Of a DNA stretch of 64,000 bases, positions 47,575-56,078 are shown one piece after another. The notes beneath the pieces were generated by a model. The model saw only the letters and a program-made list of their open reading frames with translations, was not told the DNA's origin and searched no databases. The position numbers and the translations under genes were made by a program. Position 1 is the stretch's first letter, and each line of letters starts with the position of its first letter. Origin of the DNA: an uncultured Gammaproteobacteria bacterium (GTDB taxonomy: Bacteria; Pseudomonadota; Gammaproteobacteria; Pseudomonadales; Pseudohongiellaceae); NCBI GenBank assembly GCA_903837345.1, contig CAILUG010000047.1:1-64000 (forward strand), in the 5' to 3' direction.

Positions 47575-48048
47575 CTAGAGCAACTTCTGCATCCTGAGAG
47601 CATCCTGCCCATCTTCGTAATAAGCAGTTTTGCGGCCAAAGATCTGGTAGCCGAGCTTCTGGTACAGGCCAATGGCCACGTGATTGCTGGCGGCTACTTC
47701 CAGACGCATTGACGTGCTGCCCTGTTCGCGGGCGAGCGATTCGGCTTTGCCCAGCAACTTCTTGCCCAGCCCCTGGCCTCGAGCAGCCTTGCTGATGGCG
47801 ATGGAATAGAGGCGGGCAGCTGGCGAATCGACCCGGCTGAACACCAGACAGAAACCGAGCACTGAATCACCACTGTGGGCCAACAGCAGAATGCCGTTGG
47901 GGGCGGTGACCCAGTGGCGCAGACGCCGCTCACTCAGCTTGTCGCCATCAAAGCTGGTATGTTCCACCTCGAAAAGAGCAGGCACGTCGCTGATACGGGC
48001 ACGGCGGAGGCGGATGGAAACCGGGGTAGTGGGTGTACTTGAGGACAT
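47575..48048 (-). CDS. GNAT N-acetyltransferase, RimI-like
   Basis: A 157-residue GNAT domain protein. Acetyl-CoA binding is shown by LYSIAISKAARGQGLGKKLLGKAES (Q/R-x-x-G-x-G/A), then MRLEVAASNHVAIGLYQKLGYQ, typical of RimI-type acetyltransferases. A longer start at GTG 48075 is possible. It is divergent from the RimK-like gene over about 92-118 bases. GNAT genes next to RLAN-type ATP-grasp genes are a known pairing in proteobacteria, so modification of a peptide or amine by both is likely; the substrate is unknown. Confidence 0.85.
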   Translation of the reverse strand: MSSSTPTTPVSIRLRRARISDVPALFEVEHTSFDGDKLSERRLRHWVTAPNGILLLAHSGDSVLGFCLVFSRVDSPAARLYSIAISKAARGQGLGKKLLGKAESLAREQGSTSMRLEVAASNHVAIGLYQKLGYQIFGRKTAYYEDGQDALRMQKLL

Positions 48049-48166
48049 AGTGGGAGGCTGCCTGCAAATTGACACAGAATTCTCGCAAGACCCTGTGTTG
48101 CTTTGCCAGCAAAATAGGCATACTCACCGACCATATTTTCGGTATTGAAGGAGTCCTGCTCGCCCC

Positions 48167-49654
48167 ATGTCAAATGTCCTCATCGTCGTGGATAGACTCG
48201 AAGACTGGGAGCCGTATTATCCGAGCGATCTGGTAATCTCTTTCGATCAGTATCTGTCGTTGAAAGCCCCTCCCGGCCAGCGTGTCCGTGTCATCAACCT
48301 GTGCAGTGATTACAGCTACCTGAGCCAGGGCTATTACTGCTCGCTGTTGGCCGAGGCCAAGGGTCATCACGTAATTCCCACCAGCAAGGTGCTCAATGAC
48401 GTCTGGTCGCCGCTGCTGTACCAGCTCAATGTCGAAGAAGTGTTCCTCACACTCGACAAGATGTTCAAAAAGGGCGAACGGCCCGACCATCTGGAGTTCA
48501 AAGCCTATTTCGGCCAGGTGTCAGAACCCTCGCTGAAGCCGCTGGCGCGCGCAGTGTTTGAACGCTTTGCCGCCCCGGTGGTATCGGTGACCCTGAAATA
48601 TCTCGACGGCCACTGGGTGATCGGCGAGCTGTTTGTGGTCGATCACAAAAGTCTCACCGATGAAGAAGAAACCTCATTCGGTGAAGCGCTCGACAATTTC
48701 AGCCGCCAGGTCTGGCATCCGAAGAAGGCGCGCAAGCACGCCAAATACGACCTGGCCATCCTGCTGAACGAACAGGAAAAGCTGCCACCCAGCAATACCT
48801 CGGCGATCAAGAAATTCATCCAGGCCGGCAAGAACCTGGGAGTGGATGTGGAAATCATCACCCCTGACGATTTCATGCGTCTGCCGGAATTCGACGCGCT
48901 GTTCATCCGTGAAACCACCAGCATCGAGCATCACACCTACCGTTTCTCCAAGAAGGCCGAGAGCATGGGGCTGGTGGTGCTCGACGACCCCACCTCGATC
49001 CTGCGCTGCACCAACAAGATCTACCTTGCTGACTTGTTCGCCGCCAACGGTGTGCCGGCGCCGCGCACGCTGATCATCAGCCGCGGCCGCACCGAACAGC
49101 TGGAAAATGCGGCGGAAACGCTCGGTTTCCCGATGGTGGTAAAAATTCCCGACGGCTCGTTCTCGCGCGGCATTGTCAAAGTGGAAGACATGGATGATCT
49201 AAAGGCCAAGGTGGTGCCGCTGTTCGAGGAATCCAGCCTGCTGCTGGCACAGGAATTTCTCTATACCGATTTTGACTGGCGCATCGGCATCCTCAACAAC
49301 AAGGCACTCTACGCCTGTCGCTACTACATGGTGAAAGACCACTGGCAGATATACCACCACCAGAACGATGACGAAGCCAGCTTGGTCGACAAGGATGACA
49401 AGACCAAATCCGGCGGTTTCGACACCTTGCCCACCTTCGAAGTGCCGCGCTCGGTACTGCAAGCTGCACTCAAGGCCACCAAGGGCATCGGCGACGGTTT
49501 CTACGGTGTGGATGTGAAGCAGTGGGGCGACAAGGCCTACGTGATAGAAGTGAACGACAACCCCAGCATCGACGCTGGCGTCGAAGACCAGTACCTCGGC
49601 AACGAACTCTACAGCTTGATCATGCAGGAGTTTGTGCGCAGGATGGAAGAATAG
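48167..49654 (+). CDS. RimK-like ATP-grasp ligase with N-terminal RLAN domain
   Basis: A 495-residue protein. Residues 1-about 180 match the RLAN domain (VLIVVDRLEDWEPYYPSDLV, SDYSYLSQGYYCSLLAEAKG). Residues about 195-495 are an ATP-grasp ligase of RimK type (FDALFIRETTSIEHHTYRF, LDDPTSILRCTNKIYL, GFPMVVKIPDGSFSRGI, VIEVNDNPSIDAGVED). ATP-grasp enzymes join a carboxylate to an amine via acyl phosphate. GGAG precedes the ATG by about 13 bases. The stop codon touches a long hairpin. Confidence 0.9.
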   Translation: MSNVLIVVDRLEDWEPYYPSDLVISFDQYLSLKAPPGQRVRVINLCSDYSYLSQGYYCSLLAEAKGHHVIPTSKVLNDVWSPLLYQLNVEEVFLTLDKMFKKGERPDHLEFKAYFGQVSEPSLKPLARAVFERFAAPVVSVTLKYLDGHWVIGELFVVDHKSLTDEEETSFGEALDNFSRQVWHPKKARKHAKYDLAILLNEQEKLPPSNTSAIKKFIQAGKNLGVDVEIITPDDFMRLPEFDALFIRETTSIEHHTYRFSKKAESMGLVVLDDPTSILRCTNKIYLADLFAANGVPAPRTLIISRGRTEQLENAAETLGFPMVVKIPDGSFSRGIVKVEDMDDLKAKVVPLFEESSLLLAQEFLYTDFDWRIGILNNKALYACRYYMVKDHWQIYHHQNDDEASLVDKDDKTKSGGFDTLPTFEVPRSVLQAALKATKGIGDGFYGVDVKQWGDKAYVIEVNDNPSIDAGVEDQYLGNELYSLIMQEFVRRMEE

Positions 49655-49741
49655 GAAATTGGTGTCAGAGTCGAATTTCCTTTAGCTTGACTTGAATTCC
49701 TAACCAGTATTTGGGGAAATTCGACTCTGACACCAATTTCC
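49654..49741. repeat. Hairpin with 27-bp perfect arms, TCAGAGTCGAATTT type
   Basis: Arms 49654-49680 and 49715-49741 are perfect complements containing GGTGTCAGAGTCGAATTTCC, with a 34-base loop. The motif resembles elements found around REP-associated tyrosine (Y1) transposase genes in gammaproteobacteria. No such transposase is in the window. It occupies the whole gap between the RimK-like gene and the peroxiredoxin gene and may serve as a processing or termination structure. Confidence 0.88.
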
Positions 49742-49759
49742 CCCAACAAGGAGTACACC

Positions 49760-50242
49760 ATGACCATCAAAGTTGGCGACAAAATCCCCGCCTGCAACAC
49801 GCTCAGAATATTCGGCGCCAAAGGCCCGCAAGCCGTCACCACCGATGAACTGTTCGCCGGCAAGAAAGTAGTGATGTTCGCCGTGCCTGGCGCCTTCACC
49901 CCCGGCTGTTCAATGACGCACTTGCCTGGTTTTGTAGTGGAAGCCGACAAGATCAAGGCCAAAGGTGTCGACAGCATCATCTGCGTGTCAGTAAACGATG
50001 CGTTCGTGATGCATGCCTGGGGCGAAGCCCAGAATGCCGAACACCTGATCATGCTGGCTGACGGCAGTGCCGAATTCGCCAAAGCCATGGGTCTGGAGAT
50101 GGACCTCACCGACAAGGGTATGGGCGTGCGCTGCAAGCGCATGGCAATGGTGGTGGACGAGGGTGTGGTCACCCATCTGGCGATTGAGCCTCCAGGCGGC
50201 ATCGTGGTGAGTTCGGCTGAAGCCATTCTGAAAGTACTGTAA
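49760..50242 (+). CDS. Peroxiredoxin, Prx5-like
   Basis: Thiol peroxidase that reduces H2O2 and organic peroxides. It has 160 residues; the peroxidatic Cys50 is in PGAFTPGCS, and other cysteines are 12, 75 and 125, of which one may be the resolving Cys. The family segment MHAWGEAQNA and SAEFAKAMGLEMDL fit the Prx5 / AhpE-like group from proteobacteria. AAGGAG precedes the ATG. It is followed by a DoxX-like gene after about 50 bases. Confidence 0.93.
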   Translation: MTIKVGDKIPACNTLRIFGAKGPQAVTTDELFAGKKVVMFAVPGAFTPGCSMTHLPGFVVEADKIKAKGVDSIICVSVNDAFVMHAWGEAQNAEHLIMLADGSAEFAKAMGLEMDLTDKGMGVRCKRMAMVVDEGVVTHLAIEPPGGIVVSSAEAILKVL

Positions 50243-50291
50243 AACTGCAGGAAAGAGCTGAACACGATAAGAGATACAAAGGGGCAATGCC

Positions 50292-50660
50292 ATGAACAAA
50301 GCCGGCTGGGGCATGTCTGCACTGTTCGCCCTGTTCATGCTGGGTGCATCGATTACGCCAAAATTCATGGTAATGGATGCAGCTGTGGATTCGATGGTGG
50401 CACTGGGCTGGTCAGCTGATTATCTGCTGCTGATCGGCTGCATCGAGCTGGCTTGCACAGTGCTGTACATGATTCCGCGCACCGCCCTGCTGGGTGCCAT
50501 TCTGATGACGGGACTGCTCGGTGGCGCCATGTCCGCCAATATCCGTGCCGAAAGCCCATTATTTTCCCACACCTTGTTCAGCATCTATCTGGGTGTGTTC
50601 ATGTGGGTCGCGCTCTGGCTGCGTGATGAGCGGGTGCGCAAAGTATTTCCATTGCTGTAG
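50292..50660 (+). CDS. DoxX-like family membrane protein
   Basis: A 122-residue protein with four hydrophobic segments and the DoxX-like pattern GASITPKFM..., LLIGCIELACTVLYMIPRTALLGAILMTGLLGGA. The family lies in the inner membrane and has been linked to redox functions, but the biochemical role here is unknown. It follows the peroxiredoxin gene on the same strand and could be co-transcribed. It converges on the next gene with 3 bases between. Confidence 0.82.
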   Translation: MNKAGWGMSALFALFMLGASITPKFMVMDAAVDSMVALGWSADYLLLIGCIELACTVLYMIPRTALLGAILMTGLLGGAMSANIRAESPLFSHTLFSIYLGVFMWVALWLRDERVRKVFPLL

Positions 50661-50663
50661 CCG

Positions 50664-51005
50664 TTACTCGCTATCCCAGTGAAATATGTGCAGCACCCGG
50701 TGTACCACCGGCGTGAGGATTAGTGCAGCCGTCACGATAAACACCAACCCGGCATATAGCGCATAACAGCCGGCAAAAAATTTGCCGGCTTCGGTTTGCG
50801 GCGCATTCACCGGCCCCATGCCGCCCAGCAGCATCGCTGAATTCAGGAACGCATCCATTGCCGGCAACTTTTCAAACGTCATGTAACCTGCCATGCCGAT
50901 TCCCAGCGAAGCGATCAGCGTGATAACTGCTACCAGAAAATGTGCAGCCAGTCGTGATGCGAAGGCACCGTTGGTCAGAGGTTTGTGTTTGCGGGTTTCG
51001 TACAT
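50664..51005 (-). CDS. Two-to-three-helix membrane protein of unknown function
   Basis: A 113-residue protein. Segments 18-45 and 82-103 are clearly hydrophobic; between them is SAMLLGGMGPVNAPQTEAGK, a short pore-like or re-entrant segment by eye. I do not recognise a family, and the suggestion of a channel-like pore is only a shape argument. It is tightly spaced (9 bases) with the DUF1648 gene upstream on the same strand, so the two are probably co-transcribed. Confidence 0.72.
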   Translation of the reverse strand: MYETRKHKPLTNGAFASRLAAHFLVAVITLIASLGIGMAGYMTFEKLPAMDAFLNSAMLLGGMGPVNAPQTEAGKFFAGCYALYAGLVFIVTAALILTPVVHRVLHIFHWDSE

Positions 51006-51014
51006 GCTGGTTCC

Positions 51015-51521
51015 TTATGGCTTTGGCAGTCGGCCAAACCTGACATAGAGCAACACGATCCAGGCGGCGACGCCGGCCAGAAACAGGCCGACTCCCGGCA
51101 ACAGCAGGCTATTGGGCAGTCGGGGCGGCTGCACACTGTTGGCCTGGATCAGCAGCCAGTGTACATAACCCACCAGCAGGGAAATGAGTGAGCCAAGCCA
51201 GGGGATATGGGCACTCAGGAATTGTGCGGTTCCCTGCTGCCTTTCCGGAGCCAGCCAGAATTCCCGGTTCGGGATGTTGATGTTGCCGGGTGACAGCCGC
51301 AGCAGCAGGGGAAGGCTGCCGACAACCAGTGCCGGTATGCCAATCGCCATGACCAGAATGAAACCCAGATAGGCATCATGCGACATGAATCCGTTGGGTG
51401 TGCCGGTGCTGTTGAAATGGGAGGCAATATTTTCCGGCAGTTCGCCGACAGTCAAAATTATCAAAGTGGCAATCAGGATTTCCACGAGAAGAAACACGAT
51501 GATTGAAATATTTGTATTCAT
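51015..51521 (-). CDS. DUF1648 domain membrane protein
   Basis: A 168-residue protein with an N-terminal DUF1648-like unit (ELPENIASHFNSTGTPNGFMSHDA), as found in SdpI-related immunity/signalling proteins, and four hydrophobic segments. I chose ATG 51521 because GGAGGTGA lies directly upstream. Longer starts extend into the SET gene region and look unrelated. The substrate or signal is unknown. Confidence 0.82.
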   Translation of the reverse strand: MNTNISIIVFLLVEILIATLIILTVGELPENIASHFNSTGTPNGFMSHDAYLGFILVMAIGIPALVVGSLPLLLRLSPGNINIPNREFWLAPERQQGTAQFLSAHIPWLGSLISLLVGYVHWLLIQANSVQPPRLPNSLLLPGVGLFLAGVAAWIVLLYVRFGRLPKP

Positions 51522-51543
51522 GTTTTCACCTCCATCCCATGCC

Positions 51544-52005
51544 TTACTTGCGCAAAATCTCCAGCAACAACTCGGTTGAAATCCGCAGATTCTCCTCCCA
51601 GGTGTAGCCCACAATTGCTTCCCCGGTTTCCGCATCCTTGAACGGCATCACTTCATTGTCATTGACCAGAAAGCGGTAATCGGCAGTTACTTCGTCACCC
51701 ACGGCCAGATCACGCGTGGCGAACACAAAGCCCAGATGCCAGAGCCCGCTTGGTTTGAAGGAATGATTCACATAGCAGTCGTCGGGCCAGTCGGTGCTGA
51801 CGGTGTGATAACTCTCGAACCAACGCACGCAGGCTTCATCTTCCAGCGAGCCCGGCACCAGCGACTCACGTGCTTCCTTGTTGTAGACCTGGTTGATGGC
51901 ATCCGGTGCTACCAGCACCTGGCCGCGTTTGACCGGTTCCAGCAGAAATACGCCTTTGCCTTCGGCATAGGCGGCGGGGCGAATCTCGTATTTCGGGACG
52001 ATCAT
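51544..52005 (-). CDS. SET domain protein
   Basis: A 153-residue SET-domain protein. GKGVFLLEPVKRGQVL begins the domain, CYVNHSFKPSG is the NHS core, and AVGDEVTADYRF is the catalytic Tyr region. SET domains methylate lysine; bacterial targets vary and none can be read here. The start MIVPKYEI at 52005 was preferred over 52077, which lies upstream of the family-like start. It is followed 22 bases later by the DUF1648 gene on the same strand and is divergent from the AEC permease across a hairpin repeat. Confidence 0.85.
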   Translation of the reverse strand: MIVPKYEIRPAAYAEGKGVFLLEPVKRGQVLVAPDAINQVYNKEARESLVPGSLEDEACVRWFESYHTVSTDWPDDCYVNHSFKPSGLWHLGFVFATRDLAVGDEVTADYRFLVNDNEVMPFKDAETGEAIVGYTWEENLRISTELLLEILRK

Positions 52006-52082
52006 GAAGTCACTCTCATTCGGAACTGCGAAAAGAACTGGCAGGATAGGGGGCAGTATTAGGGATGTCCACTCCACTTGAG

Positions 52083-52194
52083 AGCCTTGGGCAGAGCTAT
52101 GCTTCTGAAACCGTCGGAGGCCATGGATGGCCGGAGGCGAGCCTACAGGGACGTACTCGTGGCGTGTTTCAGAAGCATAGCTCTGCCCAAGGCT
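52083..52194 (+). repeat. Long intergenic hairpin, copy 5 of the CAGGGA-core family
   Basis: Perfect 29-bp arms AGCCTTGGGCAGAGCTATGC.. at 52083-52111 and 52166-52194. The core contains GGAGGCCATGGATGGCCGGA and GCCTACAGGGACGTACTCGT. It matches copy 2 almost base for base in the core; the arms differ at internal positions but stay paired on both sides. It lies upstream of the AEC permease and the divergent SET gene. Confidence 0.92.
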
Positions 52195-52241
52195 GTACGC
52201 TGATCATGGCTCCCATACAGTACTTAGTGCAAACTTTGTCT

Positions 52242-53207
52242 ATGTACATCATCAACGCGTTATTCCCCGTCGTCCTGATCGCCCTGCTGGGATATCTGGC
52301 CCGCCACCGTCACTGGCTGAGCGAGCCGGAAGGCGCGGCCATCGAACGCATTTCGTTCTGGTTTCTGGTGCCGTGCCTGCTGTTCCACGGCGCTGCCACC
52401 GCGCAGTTTCCAGCCGACATGCACTGGGGATATCTGGGCGGATTCTATCTGGTGGTGGTGCTGGTCTATGGCGCGGGCATGGCAGCGGGGCGCTGGCTTT
52501 TCGGTTACAACCTGCGTGAGCTCAGCATCTTCGGCATGGGGGGTGCCTATGCCAATGCCACCGTGCTGGGTGTGCCGGTGATTCTGGGGGTGCTGGGACC
52601 GGCGGCGCTGGTGCCGATGCTGGTGATCGTCTGCGTGCACAACCTGATGATCTTTTCGCTGGGCACCGCGCTGGCAGAATGGAATTCACCTTCACGCACT
52701 GTCGGGGATGGCGGCGCTACAGCGTGGCTGGTTCGCCTATGGCGTGTGGTTACCGAGATGTTGCTGAATCCGATCAGTAGCAGCTTGCTGGCCGGAGCGC
52801 TGTTCAATCTGGTCGGGCTGCATTTGCCAGGGCTGCTCGATAAAACGCTGGATCTGTTGAGTGCAGCAGCAATTCCTGGCTCGGTGTTCGGGCTGGGTGC
52901 AGCGCTTACACGTTATCGCATACACGGCGAAATCGGCAAAGCGTTGCTGATGGTAGTGATCAAGCTGCTGCTGATGCCGGCCTTGATGTGGTGGCTGATG
53001 ACGCACGTGTTCAGCGTTGATCCGTTCTGGATGAAGACAGCAGTGCTGATTGCGGCGATGCCGGTGGGCATCAGTGTGTATATATTTGCGCGGCGCCATG
53101 AACGCTGTGAAACAGTGGCGGCGACGGCGATTGTGCTGTCTTCACTGTTGTCAGTAGCCACCATCACGTTCTGGGTGTGGTGGCTGAATCAGCCGGTATT
53201 GTCCTGA
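52242..53207 (+). CDS. AEC family permease
   Basis: Auxin-efflux-carrier-type transporter of the inner membrane, 321 residues from ATG 52242 (MYIINALFPVVLIALLGYLA). About ten helices; the family pattern includes FGMGGAYANATVLGVPVILG and AAMPVGISVYIFARRH. Substrates of bacterial members include malate and other organic acids; none can be inferred here. A start at ATG 52206 is possible; the longer frame to 52065 runs through the hairpin repeat and is rejected. It overlaps the lnt 3' end by 19 bases in convergent orientation. Confidence 0.87.
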   Translation: MYIINALFPVVLIALLGYLARHRHWLSEPEGAAIERISFWFLVPCLLFHGAATAQFPADMHWGYLGGFYLVVVLVYGAGMAAGRWLFGYNLRELSIFGMGGAYANATVLGVPVILGVLGPAALVPMLVIVCVHNLMIFSLGTALAEWNSPSRTVGDGGATAWLVRLWRVVTEMLLNPISSSLLAGALFNLVGLHLPGLLDKTLDLLSAAAIPGSVFGLGAALTRYRIHGEIGKALLMVVIKLLLMPALMWWLMTHVFSVDPFWMKTAVLIAAMPVGISVYIFARRHERCETVAATAIVLSSLLSVATITFWVWWLNQPVLS

Positions 53208-54754
53208 AGCGGTTGGCGACCCCGCCACAGATTGAAACCGGTGATGGCAAGACTCAGCAACCACACCGGCCATGAGCCGAAACGTGCGAAGGGCGTGGTG
53301 CCTGCGTAAACCAGCACATTACCCTGCAGGGTTTCGGCAGTGAACTGCCGGGTTCGCGCCACAATTTCACCATCGGCATTGATAATGGCCGATACCCCGT
53401 TATTGGTCGCCCGGATCATGTAGCGGCCCAGTTCACGTGCGCGCATCGCCGCCATCTGCAGATGTTGCAACGGGCCGAACGAGGCGCCGAACCAGGTGTC
53501 GTTGCTGATGGTGAGCAGCAGGTCGGCATCGCCGCCGGTCTGGCGCACAAAATCCGGATAGACCACTTCATAGCAGATGAATGGCGCAATCATGAGCCCG
53601 GCTGCCTGCAGCAAAGGTTGATTGGCCGGCCCCGGGCTGACGTTCGACAGCGGCAATTTGAACAGTTCCAGCAGATTGGACAGCCAGCTTCGCATCGGGA
53701 CATATTCGCCAAATGGCACCAGCTTCTGCTTGTTCCAGACTCCGCTGCCATTGCCAACTGCGATGACGGAGTTGTGCAGGCCGAGTTCGCTGCGATAGAA
53801 AATGCCGGTCAGGAATGCGGTATGTTTGCTGCGGGCCTGCGCAGAAAGCTGCGCTACAAGTTCGGGTTCTTCCTGGTAGATCAGGGGTATTGCGGTTTCC
53901 GGCCACACCAGGATGTCGGATTGCCAGAGCGGTTGGCTGAGCTCGGCATAGACATTGAGGCTGGACTGGATCTCGTTGAATTTCAGCTCTTGCGGAATAT
54001 TGCCCTGCACCATGCCAACGCTGACTGGCGCGTGTGGTGAGGGATGTGTCCAGTGCAGTTTGCCGGACGCCAGCGCCAGCACCGGTATTGCCAACAGAGC
54101 CCACAATGCTGGCTGAGGCAACACTGACTGCAAGCGCTGTGACGCCGGCAGAGCAAGAGTGGTAGCAAGCACAGTGGCAAGCAGCGCACCCTCCAGCGCC
54201 ACCATGAAACTCAGCCCATGCACACCCAATATCGGCGCCAAACCGGAAAATGGCGATGTCACATGCGCATAGCCCAGGAAAAGCCAGGGAAAGCCGGTGA
54301 GAAACCAGCCACGAAACGCCTCACACAGCACCCAGCTGGCAGCAAAGCCGAGATTTGGATACACATGGCTGGCATAGCGGCGCCACAGCCATGCGTGCAA
54401 GCCGTTGTACAAAGCCATGAATGCGACAAAGCCAACCGTGATAAAGCCTGCCAGCCACGGGGGCGCATCACTATGATCATGAATGCTTATATATATCCAC
54501 GAAGCACCCACGCCAAACAACCCGAACCCGAACGCAAAGCCGACACGACCGGCGGACTGCTTGTTGGTGTGTTGCAGGCACAGGCAGTACAGCGCAATGC
54601 CGGCAAAACCCAACGGCCACCATTCAAAGGGACTGAAGCTGAGCGGAATGACGGCGCCGGCGATGAGTGCCACCACCAGCCATATCCACATCGGCAACGA
54701 TAACGGTGAGACAGGCTGGCTTTGATCAGGTGGCAGCACTGGTTGCCCGATCAT
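53189..54754 (-). CDS. lnt: Apolipoprotein N-acyltransferase
   Basis: Adds the third acyl chain to lipoproteins at the inner membrane. At 521 residues, about seven N-terminal helices precede a nitrilase-like domain. The catalytic triad is visible: Glu in WPETAIP, Lys in NKQKLVPFGEYVP and Cys in APFICYEVVYPDF. The start overlaps the corC stop by four bases. The N-terminus has an extra short Pro-rich lead before the first helix. Its work feeds RlpA, LptE and other lipoproteins of this cell. Confidence 0.96.
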   Translation of the reverse strand: MIGQPVLPPDQSQPVSPLSLPMWIWLVVALIAGAVIPLSFSPFEWWPLGFAGIALYCLCLQHTNKQSAGRVGFAFGFGLFGVGASWIYISIHDHSDAPPWLAGFITVGFVAFMALYNGLHAWLWRRYASHVYPNLGFAASWVLCEAFRGWFLTGFPWLFLGYAHVTSPFSGLAPILGVHGLSFMVALEGALLATVLATTLALPASQRLQSVLPQPALWALLAIPVLALASGKLHWTHPSPHAPVSVGMVQGNIPQELKFNEIQSSLNVYAELSQPLWQSDILVWPETAIPLIYQEEPELVAQLSAQARSKHTAFLTGIFYRSELGLHNSVIAVGNGSGVWNKQKLVPFGEYVPMRSWLSNLLELFKLPLSNVSPGPANQPLLQAAGLMIAPFICYEVVYPDFVRQTGGDADLLLTISNDTWFGASFGPLQHLQMAAMRARELGRYMIRATNNGVSAIINADGEIVARTRQFTAETLQGNVLVYAGTTPFARFGSWPVWLLSLAITGFNLWRGRQPLQDNTG

Positions 54755-55623
54755 GTTTCGTGGTCGTTGACAGCATCTGCATGCGAGATGGTGACATGCA
54801 AGAGCCGGATCTGGCGATTGTCGGCGTTGAGTATCCTGAAATTGAATTTGTCGATGATGATGTTCTCGTCGCGCTGCGGAATGTGGCCGAATTTGCTGAG
54901 CACCACACCGCCGATAGTGTCGAATTCCTCGGTCGGGAACGCAGAGGCGAAGTGTTCGTTGAAGTCTTCGACAGAGGTCAAGGCCTTTACCGTGAAGCTG
55001 TGGGTGTCGAGCTGTTTGATGAAGGCTTCGTCTTCAATGTCGTGTTCGTCTTCGATCTCGCCGACGATCTGTTCAAGCACATCCTCAATGGTGCAGAGCC
55101 CGGCCAGATCGCCATATTCATCGATGACTATCGCCATATGATTGCGGTTTTCACGGAATTCCTTCAGCAATACGTTGAGGCGTTTGGATTCCGGCACATA
55201 GGTGGCAGGGCGCATTACGTCCTTGATATCGAATTTTTTCTGTTCGCGGTCGAGCGCCAGCGGCAACAAATCCTTGGCGAGCAGAATGCCCAGTACTTCA
55301 TCGATGCTTTCGCCAATCACCGGAAAGCGCGAATGCTGCGCCTCGATCACCACCGGCAGGATGTCCTGGGGTGAGTCGCTGGCATTGACTGTGACCACCT
55401 GCGAGCGCGGCACCATGATGTCGCGCACCTGCATGTCGGCCACCTGCAGTGCGCCTTCGATGATACTGAGGGCGTCGTTGTCGAGCACTTTGCGGCGCTG
55501 GGCCTTGCGCAACACGCGGATCAGCTCTTCGCTGTCGGCGATGCTGTCGGTGAATACGTCGCGCAGACGTTCCATCAAGGTCAGTGAGAGGGAGGGATGC
55601 GGTTGCGGGTGATCGTCGTTCAT
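54751..55623 (-). CDS. corC: CBS-domain protein CorC (YbeX)
   Basis: A 290-residue CBS-pair protein with a C-terminal CorC/HlyC domain, linked to Mg2+/Co2+ efflux in enteric bacteria. Domains: helical lead (residues 1-60), CBS pair (VADMQVRDIMVPRSQVVT ... IVIDEYGDLAGLCTIEDVLE), and CorC_HlyC (GVVLSKFGHIPQRDENI). It starts at ATG 55623, overlapping the ybeY stop. Part of the phoH-ybeY-corC-lnt operon. Confidence 0.95.
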   Translation of the reverse strand: MNDDHPQPHPSLSLTLMERLRDVFTDSIADSEELIRVLRKAQRRKVLDNDALSIIEGALQVADMQVRDIMVPRSQVVTVNASDSPQDILPVVIEAQHSRFPVIGESIDEVLGILLAKDLLPLALDREQKKFDIKDVMRPATYVPESKRLNVLLKEFRENRNHMAIVIDEYGDLAGLCTIEDVLEQIVGEIEDEHDIEDEAFIKQLDTHSFTVKALTSVEDFNEHFASAFPTEEFDTIGGVVLSKFGHIPQRDENIIIDKFNFRILNADNRQIRLLHVTISHADAVNDHET

Positions 55624-56078
55624 GGCTGATAAGGGTCCGGTATTCCAAGGCTGGCAAGTATCTTCACTTCCAGGGTTTCCATTTTTTTGGCGTCTTTGTT
55701 GTGCTCGTGATCGTAGCCCAGCAAGTGCAACACGCCGTGCACCACCAGATGGGCCCAGTGGTTGACCACGGTCTTGTGCTGTTCGGCCGCTTCCTGTTTC
55801 ACTACAGCTGCACACAGTGCCAGGTCACCGAGCTGTCCCGCTGCCTGCAGTTGTTCCGGCACCGGAAACGACAACACATTGGTGGCATGGTTCTTGTGCC
55901 GGTACTGGTGGTTCAGGCTGGCCGATTCATCTGCATCCACAATGCGGATGCTGAGATTGCTGTGCTGACCGGCTTTGCCTGCGCCTTTCAGTGCTGCTTC
56001 CGTCCACAGCCTGAACAGGCGGCGCAGCGGTAATCTGCGCTCGCCGCTGGCATTGTGTAGATCAATTGTCACGCTCAT
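55620..56078 (-). CDS. ybeY: Endoribonuclease YbeY
   Basis: Zn-dependent RNase needed for 16S rRNA 3' maturation and ribosome quality control. At 152 residues it has the metal motif HGVLHLLGYDH and NVLSFPVP before it. ATG 56078 (MSVTIDLHN) gives a normal length; it overlaps phoH by 17 bases, and the stop overlaps corC. Longer starts inside phoH are rejected. Confidence 0.96.
   Translation of the reverse strand: MSVTIDLHNASGERRLPLRRLFRLWTEAALKGAGKAGQHSNLSIRIVDADESASLNHQYRHKNHATNVLSFPVPEQLQAAGQLGDLALCAAVVKQEAAEQHKTVVNHWAHLVVHGVLHLLGYDHEHNKDAKKMETLEVKILASLGIPDPYQP

Noticed and set aside
52065-52241. N-terminal extension of the AEC permease
   Set aside because: The extra residues are encoded by the hairpin repeat, so the frame is fortuitous.
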